Assembly (NCBI RefSeq): GCF_006439355.1
Contig: NZ_VFTG01000017.1
Span: 62,001-126,000, forward strand
Length of the DNA stretch: 64,000 bases
Reading direction: 5' to 3'
Source: Mesorhizobium sp. B4-1-3
GTDB taxonomy: Bacteria; Pseudomonadota; Alphaproteobacteria; Rhizobiales; Rhizobiaceae
Positions 42,945 to 53,277 of the stretch are shown piece after piece. A model generated the notes under the pieces. That model had not been told where the DNA came from. It searched no databases and saw nothing but the letters and a program-made list of their open reading frames with translations. Every line of letters begins with the position of its first letter. Position 1 is the stretch's first letter. Made by a program: the position numbers and the translations under genes.

Positions 42945-45900
42945 ATGGCCAGCGTTAAATCCAAGCCGAAGAAAAAAGCCACCGCCGCGAAAGCGGAGGA
43001 GAAATCGGCAAGGCTTGTCGATTATCTGCTGGCGCGGGCGCCCGCCGAGGACGTCGCGGCCTATGACGCGGCCGACCTGGAACGCGCCGGCGAGCTCGCT
43101 GCCCAAGCGGTCGCTAATCACAGGAAGGGTGAAAGCGTCGTCGCCGTCGAGGCGGATTCCGGCGTTGCCTGCGGCGGCCGGCCGGTGACGGTCATCACCG
43201 TCGTCAACGACAACATGCCGTTCCTGTTCGATTCCATCCTCGGCGAGGTCACCGAGACCAGCGGCGAGCCGACGCTGGTCACCCATCCGATCGTCACCGT
43301 ACGCCATGGCAAGAACGGTGTGGTCGAGGTGCTTGGCGACGGCGGCAAGGAGGATGACGAGCACGACCGGCTGAGCGTCGTCCATGTGCATATCCCGCGA
43401 CTGAGCGCCGACCAGTCGAAAAACCTCACCGAGCGGCTGCGCAAGACGCTTTCGCAGGTCCGCGCCGCCGTCGTCGACTGGAAGCGCATGCTCGCCCGCC
43501 TCGACCAGGCGATTTCCGAATTCCGCTATTCGGCCGTGCCGCTCGACAAGAAGAGCGTCGCCGAGGCGATCGCCTTTCTCGAATGGCTGCGCGACGACAA
43601 TTTCACCTTCCTCGGCATGCGCGAGTTCAAATATATCGGCGGCGAAGAAAGCGGCAATCTCGAGCGTGCCGAGAAGCCCGGCATGGGCATCCTGTCGGAT
43701 CCCGATGTGCTGGTGCTGAGGCGCGGCACCGAGGCGGTGACGACGACGCCGGAGATCCGCGCGTTCCTGCACGGGCCGGAGCCGTTGATCGTCACCAAGG
43801 CCAATGCGAAGTCGTCGGTGCATCGGCGCATCTATCTCGATTACATCGGCGTCAAGACCTACACGTCGAAGGGTGCGCTGGCGGGCGAACTGCGCATCGT
43901 TGGCCTGTTCACCTCGACCGCCTACACGCGCTCGGTGATGAAGATCCCCTATCTGCGCTCGAAGGCGGAGACAATCATCGCCAAGTCCGGCTTCAATCCG
44001 AGCGACCATTCGGGCAAGGCGCTGATCAACGTGCTGGAGAGCTATCCGCGCGACGAGCTCTTCCAGGTCCCCGTTCCCATCCTGCGCAAGCATGCTAGCG
44101 CCATCCTGGGGCTCATCGAGCGGCCGCGCGTCAGGGCGCTGGTGCGTGCCGACCAGTTCGACCGCTTCGTCTCGATCCTCGTCTTCGTGCCGCGCGATCG
44201 CTATGACAGCGTGGTGCGCGAGAAGATCGGCGCCTATCTCAAGACGGTGTTCGAGGGCCGGCTGTCGGCCTATTACCCGGCCTTCCCGGAAGGCGGGCTG
44301 GCGCGCGTGCATTTCATCATCGGCCGTTCCGGCGGCAAGACGCCGAAGGTCGAGCAGTCGACGATCGAGGCGGCGATCCGCGATATCGTGCGCACTTGGG
44401 AGGACGCGCTCTCGGAAGCCGCGGGGGCGGCCGGCAGCGATCCGGCGCTGAAGGCGATCGCAGCGCGTTTCCCCGAAAGCTATCGCGATACCTTCTCCGC
44501 CGCCGTGGCGCTTGCCGATGCCGGGCGCATCGCAAAGATCGGCGCCGACAACCCGATCGCCATCGACTATTACCGCCATGCCGACCAGAAGCCGCACCAG
44601 GCGGCTTTGAAGATCTACCATTTCGGCAGCCCCGTGGCGCTGTCGCGGCGCGTGCCGGTGCTGGAAAACATCGGCTTCCGCGTCATCAGCGAGCGCACCT
44701 TCGAGGTCGGCGACGATCCGGCTGATCGAGTGTTCATCCACGACATGGAACTGGAGAACAGCTACGGCAAACCGATCGATCTTACCGACGGCGGAGCGCT
44801 GTTCGAGGACGCGTTCCTTTCGGTCTGGCGCGGCGATGTCGACAATGACGGCTATAACGGCCTGGCGCAGACCGCCGGCCTGTGGTCGGGCGAGATCACC
44901 ATCCTGCGCGCCTATGGCCGCTATCTGCAGCAGGCCGGCATCCCGCAGAGCCAGGATTTCATTGCCGCCGCGCTCAATCGTTATCCGGAGATCGCGCGCG
45001 GCCTGCATGAACTGTTCGTCGCCCAGCTCGGGCCGACGGCAGAGGGCGACGGTGCGGTCGCCGCCAAGCACCTCAAGGCCAAGATCAAGGACGCGCTGGA
45101 AGAGGTGCCCAATATCGATGACGATACCATCATCCGACGCTACCTCAACCTGATCGAAGCCTCGCTGCGCACCAATCATTTCGTAACCGATACGAAAGCA
45201 AAGGGGCAGTCGCTGGCGGTCAAGCTGGACTCGCAGGCGGTCGAGGGACTGCCGGCACCCCGGCCATGGCGCGAGATCTTCGTCTACGGCTCCGAGGTCG
45301 AGGGCGTGCATCTGCGCTTCGGCCCGGTGGCGCGCGGCGGCCTGCGCTGGTCGGACCGCGCCCAGGACTACCGCACCGAGGTGCTCGGGCTGGTCAAGGC
45401 GCAGCAGGTCAAGAACGCGGTCATCGTGCCGGTCGGCGCCAAGGGTGGCTTCTATCCGAAGAAGCTGCCGATGAGCGCCGGGCGCGACGCCATCTTCGAA
45501 GCCGGCACCTCGGCCTACAAGAACTTCGTCTCCAGCCTGCTTTCGATCACCGACAATATTGGTGTCGACGGCGTCATCCCGCCGGCCGGCGTGGTGCGGC
45601 GCGACAAGGACGATCCCTATTTCGTCGTCGCAGCGGACAAGGGCACGGCGACCTTCTCCGACACCGCCAACGCGATTTCCGAGAAGCATCACTTCTGGCT
45701 GGACGATGCCTTCGCCAGCGGCGGTTCGGCCGGCTACGACCACAAGAAGATGGGCATCACCGCCAAGGGCGCCTGGGAAGCGGTGAAGCGGCATTTCCGC
45801 GAGATGAACCGCGACATTCAGACCTCGCCCTTCACCGTCGTCGGCGTCGGCGACATGTCGGGCGATGTGTTCGGCAACGGCATGCTGTTGTCGCCGGCCA

Positions 45901-47720
45901 CCAGGCTGATCGCCGCCTTCGACCATCGCGACATCTTCATCGATCCCGATCCCGACATGGCGGCGTCGATGGCCGAACGCCAGCGCATGTTCGCGCTGCC
46001 GCGCTCGTCCTGGCAGGATTATGACAAGTCGAAGCTGTCGGAAGGCGGCGTCATCGTCTCGCGCAGCCAGAAATCGATCACGTTGCCGCAGGCGGCCGCC
46101 GCCGCGATCGGCCTCTCCAAGACGACGGCGACGCCGGTCGAGATCATGAGCGCCATTCTCAAGGCGCCCGTCGACCTTCTGTGGTTCGGCGGCATCGGCA
46201 CCTATGTGCGGGCTTCCGGTGAAAACAATCAGGATGTCGGCGACCGCGCCAACGACGCTATCCGCGTCACCGCGCTCGATGTCCGGGCCAAGGTCATCGG
46301 CGAGGGAGCCAATCTTGGCGTCACGCAGCGGGCGCGCATCGAGTTCGGCATGAATGGCGGCCGATGCAATTCCGACGCCATCGACAATTCGGGCGGCGTC
46401 AACTGCTCCGACGTCGAGGTCAACATCAAGATCGCGCTGGCGTCGGCCATGCGCAAGGGTTCGCTGGCGCGGCCAGCGCGCAACAAGCTGCTTTCCGAGA
46501 TGACCGACGAGGTGAGCGCACTGGTGCTCTCCAACAACTACCAGCAGACGCTGGCGCTGTCGCTCGCGCGCAAGCGGGGGCTGGCCGACATCGCGCACCA
46601 GGCGCGCTTCATGACGGCGCTGGAGGCGCGCGGCCTGCTCGACCGGGTGGTCGAGACGCTGCCTTCGCCGGCGGCGCTTGCTGAACGCGAGGCGCGCGGC
46701 GAGCCGCTGACGAGGGCCGAGCTCGGCGTGCTGCTTGCCTATGCCAAGATCGTGCTGTTCTCCGACATCGTCGCCAGCGACGTGCCGGACGATCCGCATT
46801 TCGACCGCGACCTGATGGGCTATTTCCCGGAGCGCATGGCCAAGAAATTCGCCGGCGAGATTCGCGACCACCGGCTGCGCCGCGAGATCATCGCCCGCGT
46901 CGTCGCCAACGACCTCGTCAATCGCGGCGGTCCGTCCTTCGTCAACCGGCTGCAGGAATCGACGGGCCGTACGGCGGCCGATGTCGTGCGCATCTTCACC
47001 GTGGTGCGCGACGGCTTCGCGCTACCGGCGCTCTATCGCGAGATCGACGCGCTCGATAACCAGATCGACGGCCAGATCCAGCTCGATCTTTACCAGGCGG
47101 TTAGCCGGCTTATCTTCGTGACCAGCGGCTGGTATCTGAAGAACGAAGCGAGCTCCGCGCCGCTCGGCCAGCGCATCGCCGAATTGCAGGAAGCCCGCAA
47201 GGCGCTCGAGCCGAAGCTTCTCTCGCTGCTGCCGGCCTTCTCGCGCGAGCACATCGAGGAGCGGCGGCACGGCCTGTTCAAGGGCGGTGCGCCGGAAAAG
47301 CTCGCCGGGCAGCTCGCCCTGACCGAGGTGGCCGAGCTGATTCCGGATATCGCGCTCACCGCGCGCACCGCCAATGCCGACATCGTCAGCGCGGCCAAGG
47401 CCTTCTTCGCCGTCAGCGACGCCTTCCGCATCCCACGCGTCGAGGAAGCGGCGCGCTCGATCATGCCGCCGGACTATTACGACCAGCTGGCGCTGTCGCG
47501 CGCGACCGACACGATCGGCGTGGCGCGCCGCGGCATCGCGGTGGCGGCGCTGACCGCACACGGCACGGCCGCGGATCCGGTCACGGCCTGGCTCGAAGCC
47601 GGCGGCGAGCGCGTCGCGCGCATCCGCGAGCGGCTGCAGGCGCTCACCGAAGGCGGCGACATCACCGTGTCGCGGCTGTCGGTGGCGTCCGGCCTGATGA
47701 GCGACCTGACGGGGATGTGA
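42945..47720 (+). CDS. NAD-specific glutamate dehydrogenase, 180-kDa class
   Basis: 1591 residues, the full expected length for this large class, from an ATG preceded by GGGAGGGAC. An N-terminal regulatory region (VITVVNDNMPFLFDSILGEV, then ACT-like segments) precedes the catalytic domain. The catalytic domain is recognised from VARGGLRWSDRAQDYRTEVL, GLVKAQQVKNAVIVPVGAKG, GVGDMSGDVFGNGML and VIGEGANLGVTQRARIEFG. It converts glutamate to 2-oxoglutarate and ammonia with NAD+, mainly for amino-acid catabolism. A minus-strand open frame of over 1300 codons runs antisense to it and is a composition artefact. Confidence 0.96.
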   Translation: MASVKSKPKKKATAAKAEEKSARLVDYLLARAPAEDVAAYDAADLERAGELAAQAVANHRKGESVVAVEADSGVACGGRPVTVITVVNDNMPFLFDSILGEVTETSGEPTLVTHPIVTVRHGKNGVVEVLGDGGKEDDEHDRLSVVHVHIPRLSADQSKNLTERLRKTLSQVRAAVVDWKRMLARLDQAISEFRYSAVPLDKKSVAEAIAFLEWLRDDNFTFLGMREFKYIGGEESGNLERAEKPGMGILSDPDVLVLRRGTEAVTTTPEIRAFLHGPEPLIVTKANAKSSVHRRIYLDYIGVKTYTSKGALAGELRIVGLFTSTAYTRSVMKIPYLRSKAETIIAKSGFNPSDHSGKALINVLESYPRDELFQVPVPILRKHASAILGLIERPRVRALVRADQFDRFVSILVFVPRDRYDSVVREKIGAYLKTVFEGRLSAYYPAFPEGGLARVHFIIGRSGGKTPKVEQSTIEAAIRDIVRTWEDALSEAAGAAGSDPALKAIAARFPESYRDTFSAAVALADAGRIAKIGADNPIAIDYYRHADQKPHQAALKIYHFGSPVALSRRVPVLENIGFRVISERTFEVGDDPADRVFIHDMELENSYGKPIDLTDGGALFEDAFLSVWRGDVDNDGYNGLAQTAGLWSGEITILRAYGRYLQQAGIPQSQDFIAAALNRYPEIARGLHELFVAQLGPTAEGDGAVAAKHLKAKIKDALEEVPNIDDDTIIRRYLNLIEASLRTNHFVTDTKAKGQSLAVKLDSQAVEGLPAPRPWREIFVYGSEVEGVHLRFGPVARGGLRWSDRAQDYRTEVLGLVKAQQVKNAVIVPVGAKGGFYPKKLPMSAGRDAIFEAGTSAYKNFVSSLLSITDNIGVDGVIPPAGVVRRDKDDPYFVVAADKGTATFSDTANAISEKHHFWLDDAFASGGSAGYDHKKMGITAKGAWEAVKRHFREMNRDIQTSPFTVVGVGDMSGDVFGNGMLLSPATRLIAAFDHRDIFIDPDPDMAASMAERQRMFALPRSSWQDYDKSKLSEGGVIVSRSQKSITLPQAAAAAIGLSKTTATPVEIMSAILKAPVDLLWFGGIGTYVRASGENNQDVGDRANDAIRVTALDVRAKVIGEGANLGVTQRARIEFGMNGGRCNSDAIDNSGGVNCSDVEVNIKIALASAMRKGSLARPARNKLLSEMTDEVSALVLSNNYQQTLALSLARKRGLADIAHQARFMTALEARGLLDRVVETLPSPAALAEREARGEPLTRAELGVLLAYAKIVLFSDIVASDVPDDPHFDRDLMGYFPERMAKKFAGEIRDHRLRREIIARVVANDLVNRGGPSFVNRLQESTGRTAADVVRIFTVVRDGFALPALYREIDALDNQIDGQIQLDLYQAVSRLIFVTSGWYLKNEASSAPLGQRIAELQEARKALEPKLLSLLPAFSREHIEERRHGLFKGGAPEKLAGQLALTEVAELIPDIALTARTANADIVSAAKAFFAVSDAFRIPRVEEAARSIMPPDYYDQLALSRATDTIGVARRGIAVAALTAHGTAADPVTAWLEAGGERVARIRERLQALTEGGDITVSRLSVASGLMSDLTGM

Positions 47721-47733
47721 AGTTCCTCGCCCC

Positions 47734-47757
47734 CGCCAAAGCGGCTGGCCTTTGGCG
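47734..47757 (+). terminator. Hairpin after the glutamate dehydrogenase gene
   Basis: CGCCAAAG-(eight bases)-CTTTGGCG is a perfect eight-pair stem starting 14 bases after the stop. There is no U run, so it could be a stability hairpin or a repeat fragment rather than an intrinsic terminator. Confidence 0.4.
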
Positions 47758-47810
47758 ATAGGTGCATGGCAGCTTGGTGCATGTATTGTCTTATGCTGCG
47801 CTGGCCGACC

Positions 47811-48060
47811 CCCACTCCGTCTCGGCTTCGCCGAGCCGCCTCTCCCCCGATCGACGGGGGAGAGGAAAGGCGCCAAGCTTTTTGCCGTGAACGCTCGTCC
47901 AGCAACGCTCCCTTCCTTTCCCTCCGGAGGGGGGAAAGTGGCGCTGCGAAGCAGCGACGGATTGGGGGAACCACGCGGCAATCAGGCCTCGGCCTGATCA
48001 GTCACGCCAAGTCACAAAAGATGTGTGCACTTCTCCCCGCTGCGCGGGGCGAGGAAAGCA
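47811..48060. repeat. Intergenic repeat cluster, family F
   Basis: The blocks are CCGTCTCGGCTTCGCCGAGC, then a palindrome CTCTCCCCCG/CGGGGGAGAG with a five-base loop. Next come TTCCCTCCGGAGGGGGGAAA, GTGGCGCTGCGAAGCAGCGA and finally CTTCTCCCCGCTGCGCGGGG. They share the building blocks of 23801-23980. No gene fits the 427-base spacer between the glutamate dehydrogenase and transporter genes. Confidence 0.75.
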
Positions 48061-48147
48061 ACGGCAGCGCTGCGCTTGTTCATTTGCATCGCTGCCTGAA
48101 AACATGCAGACATGGCGCCCGACGCGAGCGATGCCAGGGGAGAAAGC

Positions 48148-49536
48148 ATGGCGGCAGTAGAGACAGTGCAGCGCGCATCGGGGCGCGGCATCTGGGGCTG
48201 GATGTTCTTCGACTGGGCGGCGCAGCCTTTCTTCACCGTCGTCACCACCTTCATCTTCGGGCCCTATTTCGTATCGCGCATGGTTAGCGACCCGACGGCC
48301 GGCCAGGCAGCCTGGGGCTACGGCATTGCCGCGGCCGGCCTGGTCATCGCTGTGCTGTCGCCGGTGCTCGGCTCGATCGCCGACCAGACCGGGCCGCGCA
48401 AGCCGTGGATCGCCTTCTTCGCGACAATCAAGATCGTCAGCCTGAGCCTGCTGTGGTTCGCCGCGCCCGGCTCGAACCTCTTCCTGGTCGTGCTGTTGTT
48501 CTCGCTGGCTTCTGTTGCGGCCGAGTTCTCGACCGTGTTCAACGATTCCATGATGCCGCGGCTGGTGCCGAAGAAAGAGATCGGCCGGATCTCCAACATC
48601 GCCTGGGGGCTCGGCTATCTCGGCGGCATGGTGGCGCTGATCTTCGTGGTGCTGTTCCTCGCCGGCAATCTCGAAACCGGCAAGACGCTCATCGGCCTCG
48701 ACCCGCTGTTCGGGCTGGACCCGAAGCTCGGCGAGGATGCGCGTTTCACCGGGCCGATGTCGGCCGGCTGGTATTTCCTGTTCATCCTGCCGATGTTCTT
48801 CTTCACGCCCGACGCCGCCAAGGGGATCCCGATCGGGCCGGCGGTGCGCGAGGGCCTCTCTGAGCTGAAATCGACGCTCGCCGAAGTGCGCCAGCGCAGC
48901 GGCATCCTGCGCTTCCTTTTGGCGCGCATGATCTATCAGGACGGCGTCAACGCGCTACTGGCGCTCGGCGGCACCTTCGCGGCCGGCATGTTCCACTGGT
49001 CGATCACCGAGATCGGCCTGTTCGGCATCATCCTCAACATCGTCGCCATCTTCGGCTGCTGGATCGCGGCGCGGCTGGATACAGCGCTCGGCTCCAAGGC
49101 CGTGGTGATGATCGCGCTGGTGATGCTGTCGGTCGCCACCATCGGCGTCGTCTCGACCGGCCCGGGCTTCACGCTGCTTGGCCTGGTCCCGCTGCCGACC
49201 GCCGATTCCGGGGGCCTGTTCGGCACCGCGGCCGAAAAGGCCTACATCCTCTATGGGCTGCTGATCGGCCTTGCCTTCGGACCGGTGCAGGCCTCGTCGC
49301 GCTCCTACATGGCGCGCAGCGTGACCGCCGCCGAGTCGGGCCGCTATTTCGGCATCTACGCGCTGGCCGGCCGGGCGACCAGCTTCCTAGCGCCGTTCAT
49401 GGTGGCGACCATCACCACCATGAGCGATTCGCCGCGGCTCGGCATGGCGGCGATCATCCTGTTCCTGGGCATCGGCATGGCGATCCTGGCGGGGACGCCT
49501 TATCCGGCGGACAAGCCGAAGGAGATGCTTCGATAA
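48148..49536 (+). CDS. MFS transporter, UMF1/Atg22-like family
   Basis: 462 residues from ATG 48148, chosen for GGGGAG eight bases upstream. It opens with RGIWGWMFFDWAAQPFFTVV, the family signature, and shows about 11-12 hydrophobic segments. VLGSIADQTGPRKPWIAFFA resembles motif A and VQASSRSYMARSVTAAESGR lies in the C-terminal half. The family is related to vacuolar amino-acid effluxers. The bacterial substrate is unknown, but amino acids are plausible given the adjacent glutamate dehydrogenase gene. Confidence 0.9.
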   Translation: MAAVETVQRASGRGIWGWMFFDWAAQPFFTVVTTFIFGPYFVSRMVSDPTAGQAAWGYGIAAAGLVIAVLSPVLGSIADQTGPRKPWIAFFATIKIVSLSLLWFAAPGSNLFLVVLLFSLASVAAEFSTVFNDSMMPRLVPKKEIGRISNIAWGLGYLGGMVALIFVVLFLAGNLETGKTLIGLDPLFGLDPKLGEDARFTGPMSAGWYFLFILPMFFFTPDAAKGIPIGPAVREGLSELKSTLAEVRQRSGILRFLLARMIYQDGVNALLALGGTFAAGMFHWSITEIGLFGIILNIVAIFGCWIAARLDTALGSKAVVMIALVMLSVATIGVVSTGPGFTLLGLVPLPTADSGGLFGTAAEKAYILYGLLIGLAFGPVQASSRSYMARSVTAAESGRYFGIYALAGRATSFLAPFMVATITTMSDSPRLGMAAIILFLGIGMAILAGTPYPADKPKEMLR

Positions 49537-49540
49537 TTCT

Positions 49541-49655
49541 ACTCCGCTGGCCGCTTGCCGCGGTTTTCTGCGCTTCCGGTGCTCACGGACTGAATGTCCG
49601 CTCCGCTCCGGTTCTCGAAAACCGCACCAATCGACTCAGCGGAGCGAATTCTTGA
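49541..49655. repeat. Intergenic repeat, family C, copy 1
   Basis: The core TGCGCTTCCGGTGCTCACG ... CGCTCCGCTCCGGTTCTCG is shared with 58228-58285. Around the core, paired arms flank the element: CTCCGCTG with CAGCGGAG, and GCGGTTTTC with GAAAACCGC, so the whole forms a long imperfect hairpin. It sits between two convergent genes. Confidence 0.75.
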
Positions 49656-49674
49656 AGCATTTCCGCGCCGAGCA

Positions 49675-51291
49675 TCAATGCCGGAAATGCCTCACGCCGG
49701 TGAACACCATGGCGATGCCGTGCTCGTCGGCGGCGGCGATGACGTCGTCGTCGCGCATCGAGCCGCCGGGCTGGATGACGGCGGTGGCGCCGGCCTCGAT
49801 CGCCGATAAGAGCCCGTCGGCGAAGGGGAAGAAGGCGTCGGAGGCGACGACCGAACCCTTGGTCAACGGTTCGGCGAGACCGGCGGCTTCCGCCGCGTCC
49901 AGCGCCTTGCGGGCGGCGATGCGCGAGGAATCGACGCGGCTCATCTGGCCGGCGCCGATGCCGACCGTGGCGCCATCCTTCGCATAGACGATGGCGTTGG
50001 ACTTGACGTGCTTGGCGACGCGGAAGGCGAATTTGAGGTTGGCCAGTTCGGCTGGCGTCGGCGCGCGCCTGGTCACCACCTTGAGCTCGAGGTCGTCGAC
50101 GACGGCATTGTCGCGGCTCTGCACAAGCAGCCCGCCGGCGACGGATTTTACCATCGTGCCGGCGGCGCGCGGGTTGGGCAGGCCGCCGGTGATTAGCAGG
50201 CGCAAGTTCTTCTTCGCCGCGACGATCGCGGCGGCTTCGTCGGTAGCTTCCGGCGCGATGATCACCTCGGTGAAGGTCTTGACGATCTCCTCCGCCGCCT
50301 CGGCGTCGAGGATGCGGTTCATGGCGACGATGCCGCCGAAGGCGGAGACGGGGTCGCAGGCGAGCGCCTTGGCGTAGGCTGCCTTCAGCGACGGGCCTTC
50401 CGCGACGCCGCAGGGGTTGGCGTGCTTGATGATGGCGATCGCCGCCGAGCGGGCGGGATCGAACTCGCCGACCAGCTCGAAGGCGGCGTCGGTGTCGTTG
50501 ATGTTGTTGTAGGAGAGCTGTTTGCCCTGCAGCTGCCTGGCTGTGGCGACGCCCGGCCGCTTGTCGCCCGACAGGTAGAAGCCCGCGCCCTGGTGCGGGT
50601 TCTCGCCATAACGCATCACCTGGTCCAGGCGGCCGCCGAAAGCGCGCCATGTCGGGTGCTCGATCTCCAGCGCCTCGGCGAACCAGCCGGAGATCGCGGC
50701 ATCATAGGTCGCGGTGCGGGCAAAGGCCTTGGCGGCCAGCATCTTGCGAAAGTCGAGCGAGAGCGAGCCCAGATTCATCTCCAGCGCGTTGACGACGGAG
50801 GCATAGTCGGTCGGGTCGGTGACGATGGCGACATAGGCGTGGTTCTTGGCCGAAGCGCGGATCATGGCCGGGCCGCCGATATCGATGTTCTCGACGATGG
50901 AGGCGTATCCGGCGCCGGAGCGGCGCACCTCCTCGAACGGATAGAGATTGCAGACGACAAGGTCGATCGGCTCGATGTGATGGTCGCGCATGGCCTTCAC
51001 GTGATCGGCATCGTCGCGGATGCCAAGCAGCGCGCCATGCACAGACGGATGCAAGGTCTTCACCCGCCCATCCATGAACTCGGGAAAGCCGGTGAGGTCG
51101 GAGACGTCGCGCACCGCAAGGCCCGCCTCGGCGATGGCCTTTGCCGTGCCGCCCGTCGAGACCAATTCGACGCCGGAAGCGGCGAGCGCCTTGGCGAAGT
51201 CGATCAGGCCGGTCTTGTCGAAGACGGAGAGCAGCGCGCGGCGCACAGGAACAAGATCCGGCGCCGGAATGTTTTTTGTGGGCACGGCCAT
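49675..51291 (-). CDS. purH: Bifunctional AICAR transformylase / IMP cyclohydrolase
   Basis: 538 residues, the usual length. The N-terminal MGS-like IMP cyclohydrolase domain shows RALLSVFDKTGLIDFAKALA, VELVSTGGTAKAIAEAGL and GFPEFMDGRVKTLHPSVHGA. The transformylase domain shows LSYNNINDTDAAFELVGEFD and the catalytic KHANPCGVAEG. It ends VIQPGGSMRDDDVIAAADEH. It performs the last two steps of purine synthesis in the cytoplasm. The 113-base spacer to the heparinase gene shows no terminator, so co-transcription is possible. Confidence 0.97.
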   Translation of the reverse strand: MAVPTKNIPAPDLVPVRRALLSVFDKTGLIDFAKALAASGVELVSTGGTAKAIAEAGLAVRDVSDLTGFPEFMDGRVKTLHPSVHGALLGIRDDADHVKAMRDHHIEPIDLVVCNLYPFEEVRRSGAGYASIVENIDIGGPAMIRASAKNHAYVAIVTDPTDYASVVNALEMNLGSLSLDFRKMLAAKAFARTATYDAAISGWFAEALEIEHPTWRAFGGRLDQVMRYGENPHQGAGFYLSGDKRPGVATARQLQGKQLSYNNINDTDAAFELVGEFDPARSAAIAIIKHANPCGVAEGPSLKAAYAKALACDPVSAFGGIVAMNRILDAEAAEEIVKTFTEVIIAPEATDEAAAIVAAKKNLRLLITGGLPNPRAAGTMVKSVAGGLLVQSRDNAVVDDLELKVVTRRAPTPAELANLKFAFRVAKHVKSNAIVYAKDGATVGIGAGQMSRVDSSRIAARKALDAAEAAGLAEPLTKGSVVASDAFFPFADGLLSAIEAGATAVIQPGGSMRDDDVIAAADEHGIAMVFTGVRHFRH

Positions 51292-51404
51292 GGCGGGCGG
51301 CCTTTCAGAGCTGTTGGAAGGGGACGTCGGCCGGCCCTAGCATATGAGCCCCGGAAATCAAGTGAGTCTGGCATCAGGCGCGCAGCCCGTTTTGCCGGCC
51401 AGGC

Positions 51405-53150
51405 TCAGTTGTTTTCCGGATGGCCGGCGATGCCGGTGCGGGTCAGCTGCCAGTGGATCTCGGCAATCTCCGAGGCCTTGAAGGCAAGCACGATCTGTCG
51501 GCTGCGGCGCGGGCCGCCCAGGCCGGCGAAATAGATCGATTCCTCGACCTCCGGCACCACTTCGGCGCAGGTGAAGACCCAGCTGTCGCCCTGCGCGGCG
51601 GCCAAGGTCAGGCGGTCGTGGTCATCCTGCAAAAGGCTGATGTCGGGGTGGACGTGGAAACGCACCGTGACGAAGTCGCGGCCGTTGTTGCGGATCGCGG
51701 CACTGCCCGGGCGCAGGAAACGGTCGCGGCCGGCAAGCACGTTGCCGTTCGTGCCGAGCTTCAGCTCACGCTCATGCAGGAGGCCGAATTGCTGGACATA
51801 GCCGTCATGGCGGGCGACGAAGCCTTGCATGCCCTTCTGGTCGAGACGCTTGCAGGGCACATGCTGCGGGCCGCCGATCAGCGGCGAACCCAACAGGTCG
51901 CTGACACGTAGCGAATGGCTGAAGCGCGCCGACGAGGTGTCGTTGATCGTCGCGGTCGAATGCGCGGCGGTGGCGCGGGCCAGCGGCCGGAATTCCGGAG
52001 CGCCGTAAGTGTCGATGCCGGCATTGACGATGAAGTGCTGGCGCCCGGAAGACAGCTCGAAGGCGAGGCAGCCGGCATGCGCAGCATTGGAGACATCGAC
52101 CGGCGGCGGCAGGCCGGTGTCGGCGATCACCGTCACGCCGCCCATCGACAGACGCTCGTAGCCGGAATGCGGCGCATGCAGCAGCGGCGCGCCCACCGTG
52201 TCATCATGGCGCATGATGGTGGCGATGCGGTCGTGGATGGTGGCGCCCATGCCGTTGAAGCGGGCGAGGCTGCCGTCCTGGTGACGGAAGAAACGCAGCG
52301 CCGGCAGCATACGGTCGATGGCGCCGATCAGCGCCGCCGGCGGCGCCTCGGCCTGATTGGCATACGTCTGGCGCAACGGCAGGAGATCGGCCAGCAGTTC
52401 CAGCACCGCCATCGGCTTGCGCGAGATGTGGCCGCCGTCCGGAAGGATCTGGCGGTCGAGTTCCTCGGCCAGGTTGCGCGTCGCGGCGCGCAGGGCCGAG
52501 GCTGGCGCCGGCAGCGACAGCGCCGCGAAGGCGAGCGCTATGCGGGCGCGCAGCCTGGCCTCGCCGTCCGGCATCTCACGCGCCATCGAGCGCAGGTAGC
52601 GGATCTGCACGGCGAGCGATTTCAGGAACGCGCGATAGAAGGGGAATTCGGCGCCCTGCAGCACCACCGAGGAATGCTGCAGCCAGGCGATCACCCGCTT
52701 GGCCGTCGTTTCCGGTTCCCAGGCGACGCCGGAGATCTGGTTGCCGTGCATGGCGATCCAGTCGGAGACAAGCGCCCGGGCGTTGGCGGCGGCAAGCTCC
52801 GTGCCGGTGGCGCGCATATGGCGCAGCCAACGAAAGCCGTGCAGAGATTTCTGCCAGCCGCGATTGGGCACGTCGAGCTGGAAGGGCGACTTGCCGCCGG
52901 TCTCGACCAGATGGCCGGACAGCGGATAGCGTCCGTAGTAGATCTCCAGCGCGATCTGCGGATCGGCGAGCCGCAGGTCGGGCGGGGCGATCAGGACGCG
53001 TTCGGGCGTGCGGCCGGAATAGCGCCAGCGATAGACCGGCCCAGCGCGGAGGCGCCGGCGCGTTTTGCGCCAGAACTCCCTCGCGACAAGCGTCCAAAGA
53101 CGCGTCGTGCTGCCGGCAACAAGTGCCAATAGCCCTCCTGATGTCCCCAT
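51405..53150 (-). CDS. Heparinase II/III family protein
   Basis: 581 residues. The N-terminal alpha/alpha-toroid region contains IALEIYYGRYPLSGHLVETG and GKSPFQLDVPNRGWQKSLHG. The C-terminal beta-sandwich contains CLAFELSSGRQHFIVNAGID, TAAHSTATINDTSSARFSHS (with the His-Ser-Thr block) and GFVARHDGYVQQFGLLHERE. The family includes polysaccharide lyases, but this rhizobial branch has no known substrate; a role in cell-envelope or exopolysaccharide metabolism is only inferred. Its location between rsmB and purH recurs in Rhizobiales, to my knowledge. Confidence 0.88.
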   Translation of the reverse strand: MGTSGGLLALVAGSTTRLWTLVAREFWRKTRRRLRAGPVYRWRYSGRTPERVLIAPPDLRLADPQIALEIYYGRYPLSGHLVETGGKSPFQLDVPNRGWQKSLHGFRWLRHMRATGTELAAANARALVSDWIAMHGNQISGVAWEPETTAKRVIAWLQHSSVVLQGAEFPFYRAFLKSLAVQIRYLRSMAREMPDGEARLRARIALAFAALSLPAPASALRAATRNLAEELDRQILPDGGHISRKPMAVLELLADLLPLRQTYANQAEAPPAALIGAIDRMLPALRFFRHQDGSLARFNGMGATIHDRIATIMRHDDTVGAPLLHAPHSGYERLSMGGVTVIADTGLPPPVDVSNAAHAGCLAFELSSGRQHFIVNAGIDTYGAPEFRPLARATAAHSTATINDTSSARFSHSLRVSDLLGSPLIGGPQHVPCKRLDQKGMQGFVARHDGYVQQFGLLHERELKLGTNGNVLAGRDRFLRPGSAAIRNNGRDFVTVRFHVHPDISLLQDDHDRLTLAAAQGDSWVFTCAEVVPEVEESIYFAGLGGPRRSRQIVLAFKASEIAEIHWQLTRTGIAGHPENN

Positions 53151-53277
53151 TACCCAAGCACAAGCTTATGCGATTCAAGAACTTATGCGAAGGCGGATTT
53201 CGCCGAAGTGAACCACTTCACGCCGCTTTGCCGGTGCCGACCCCTGAGAAAGTGAGCAAGTTTTACGAGATAACGCT

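Noticed and set aside
42936..46871. Minus-strand open frame of over 1300 codons antisense to the glutamate dehydrogenase gene
   Set aside because: It mirrors the codon bias of the plus-strand gene, has the Arg/Asp/Gly/Ala-rich composition of shadow frames and shows no protein family signature. The plus-strand gene is full length and unmistakable.
53160..53277. Extra gene between the heparinase start and the rsmB stop
   Set aside because: The spacer is only 127 bases and has no frame with a ribosome site or coding character.
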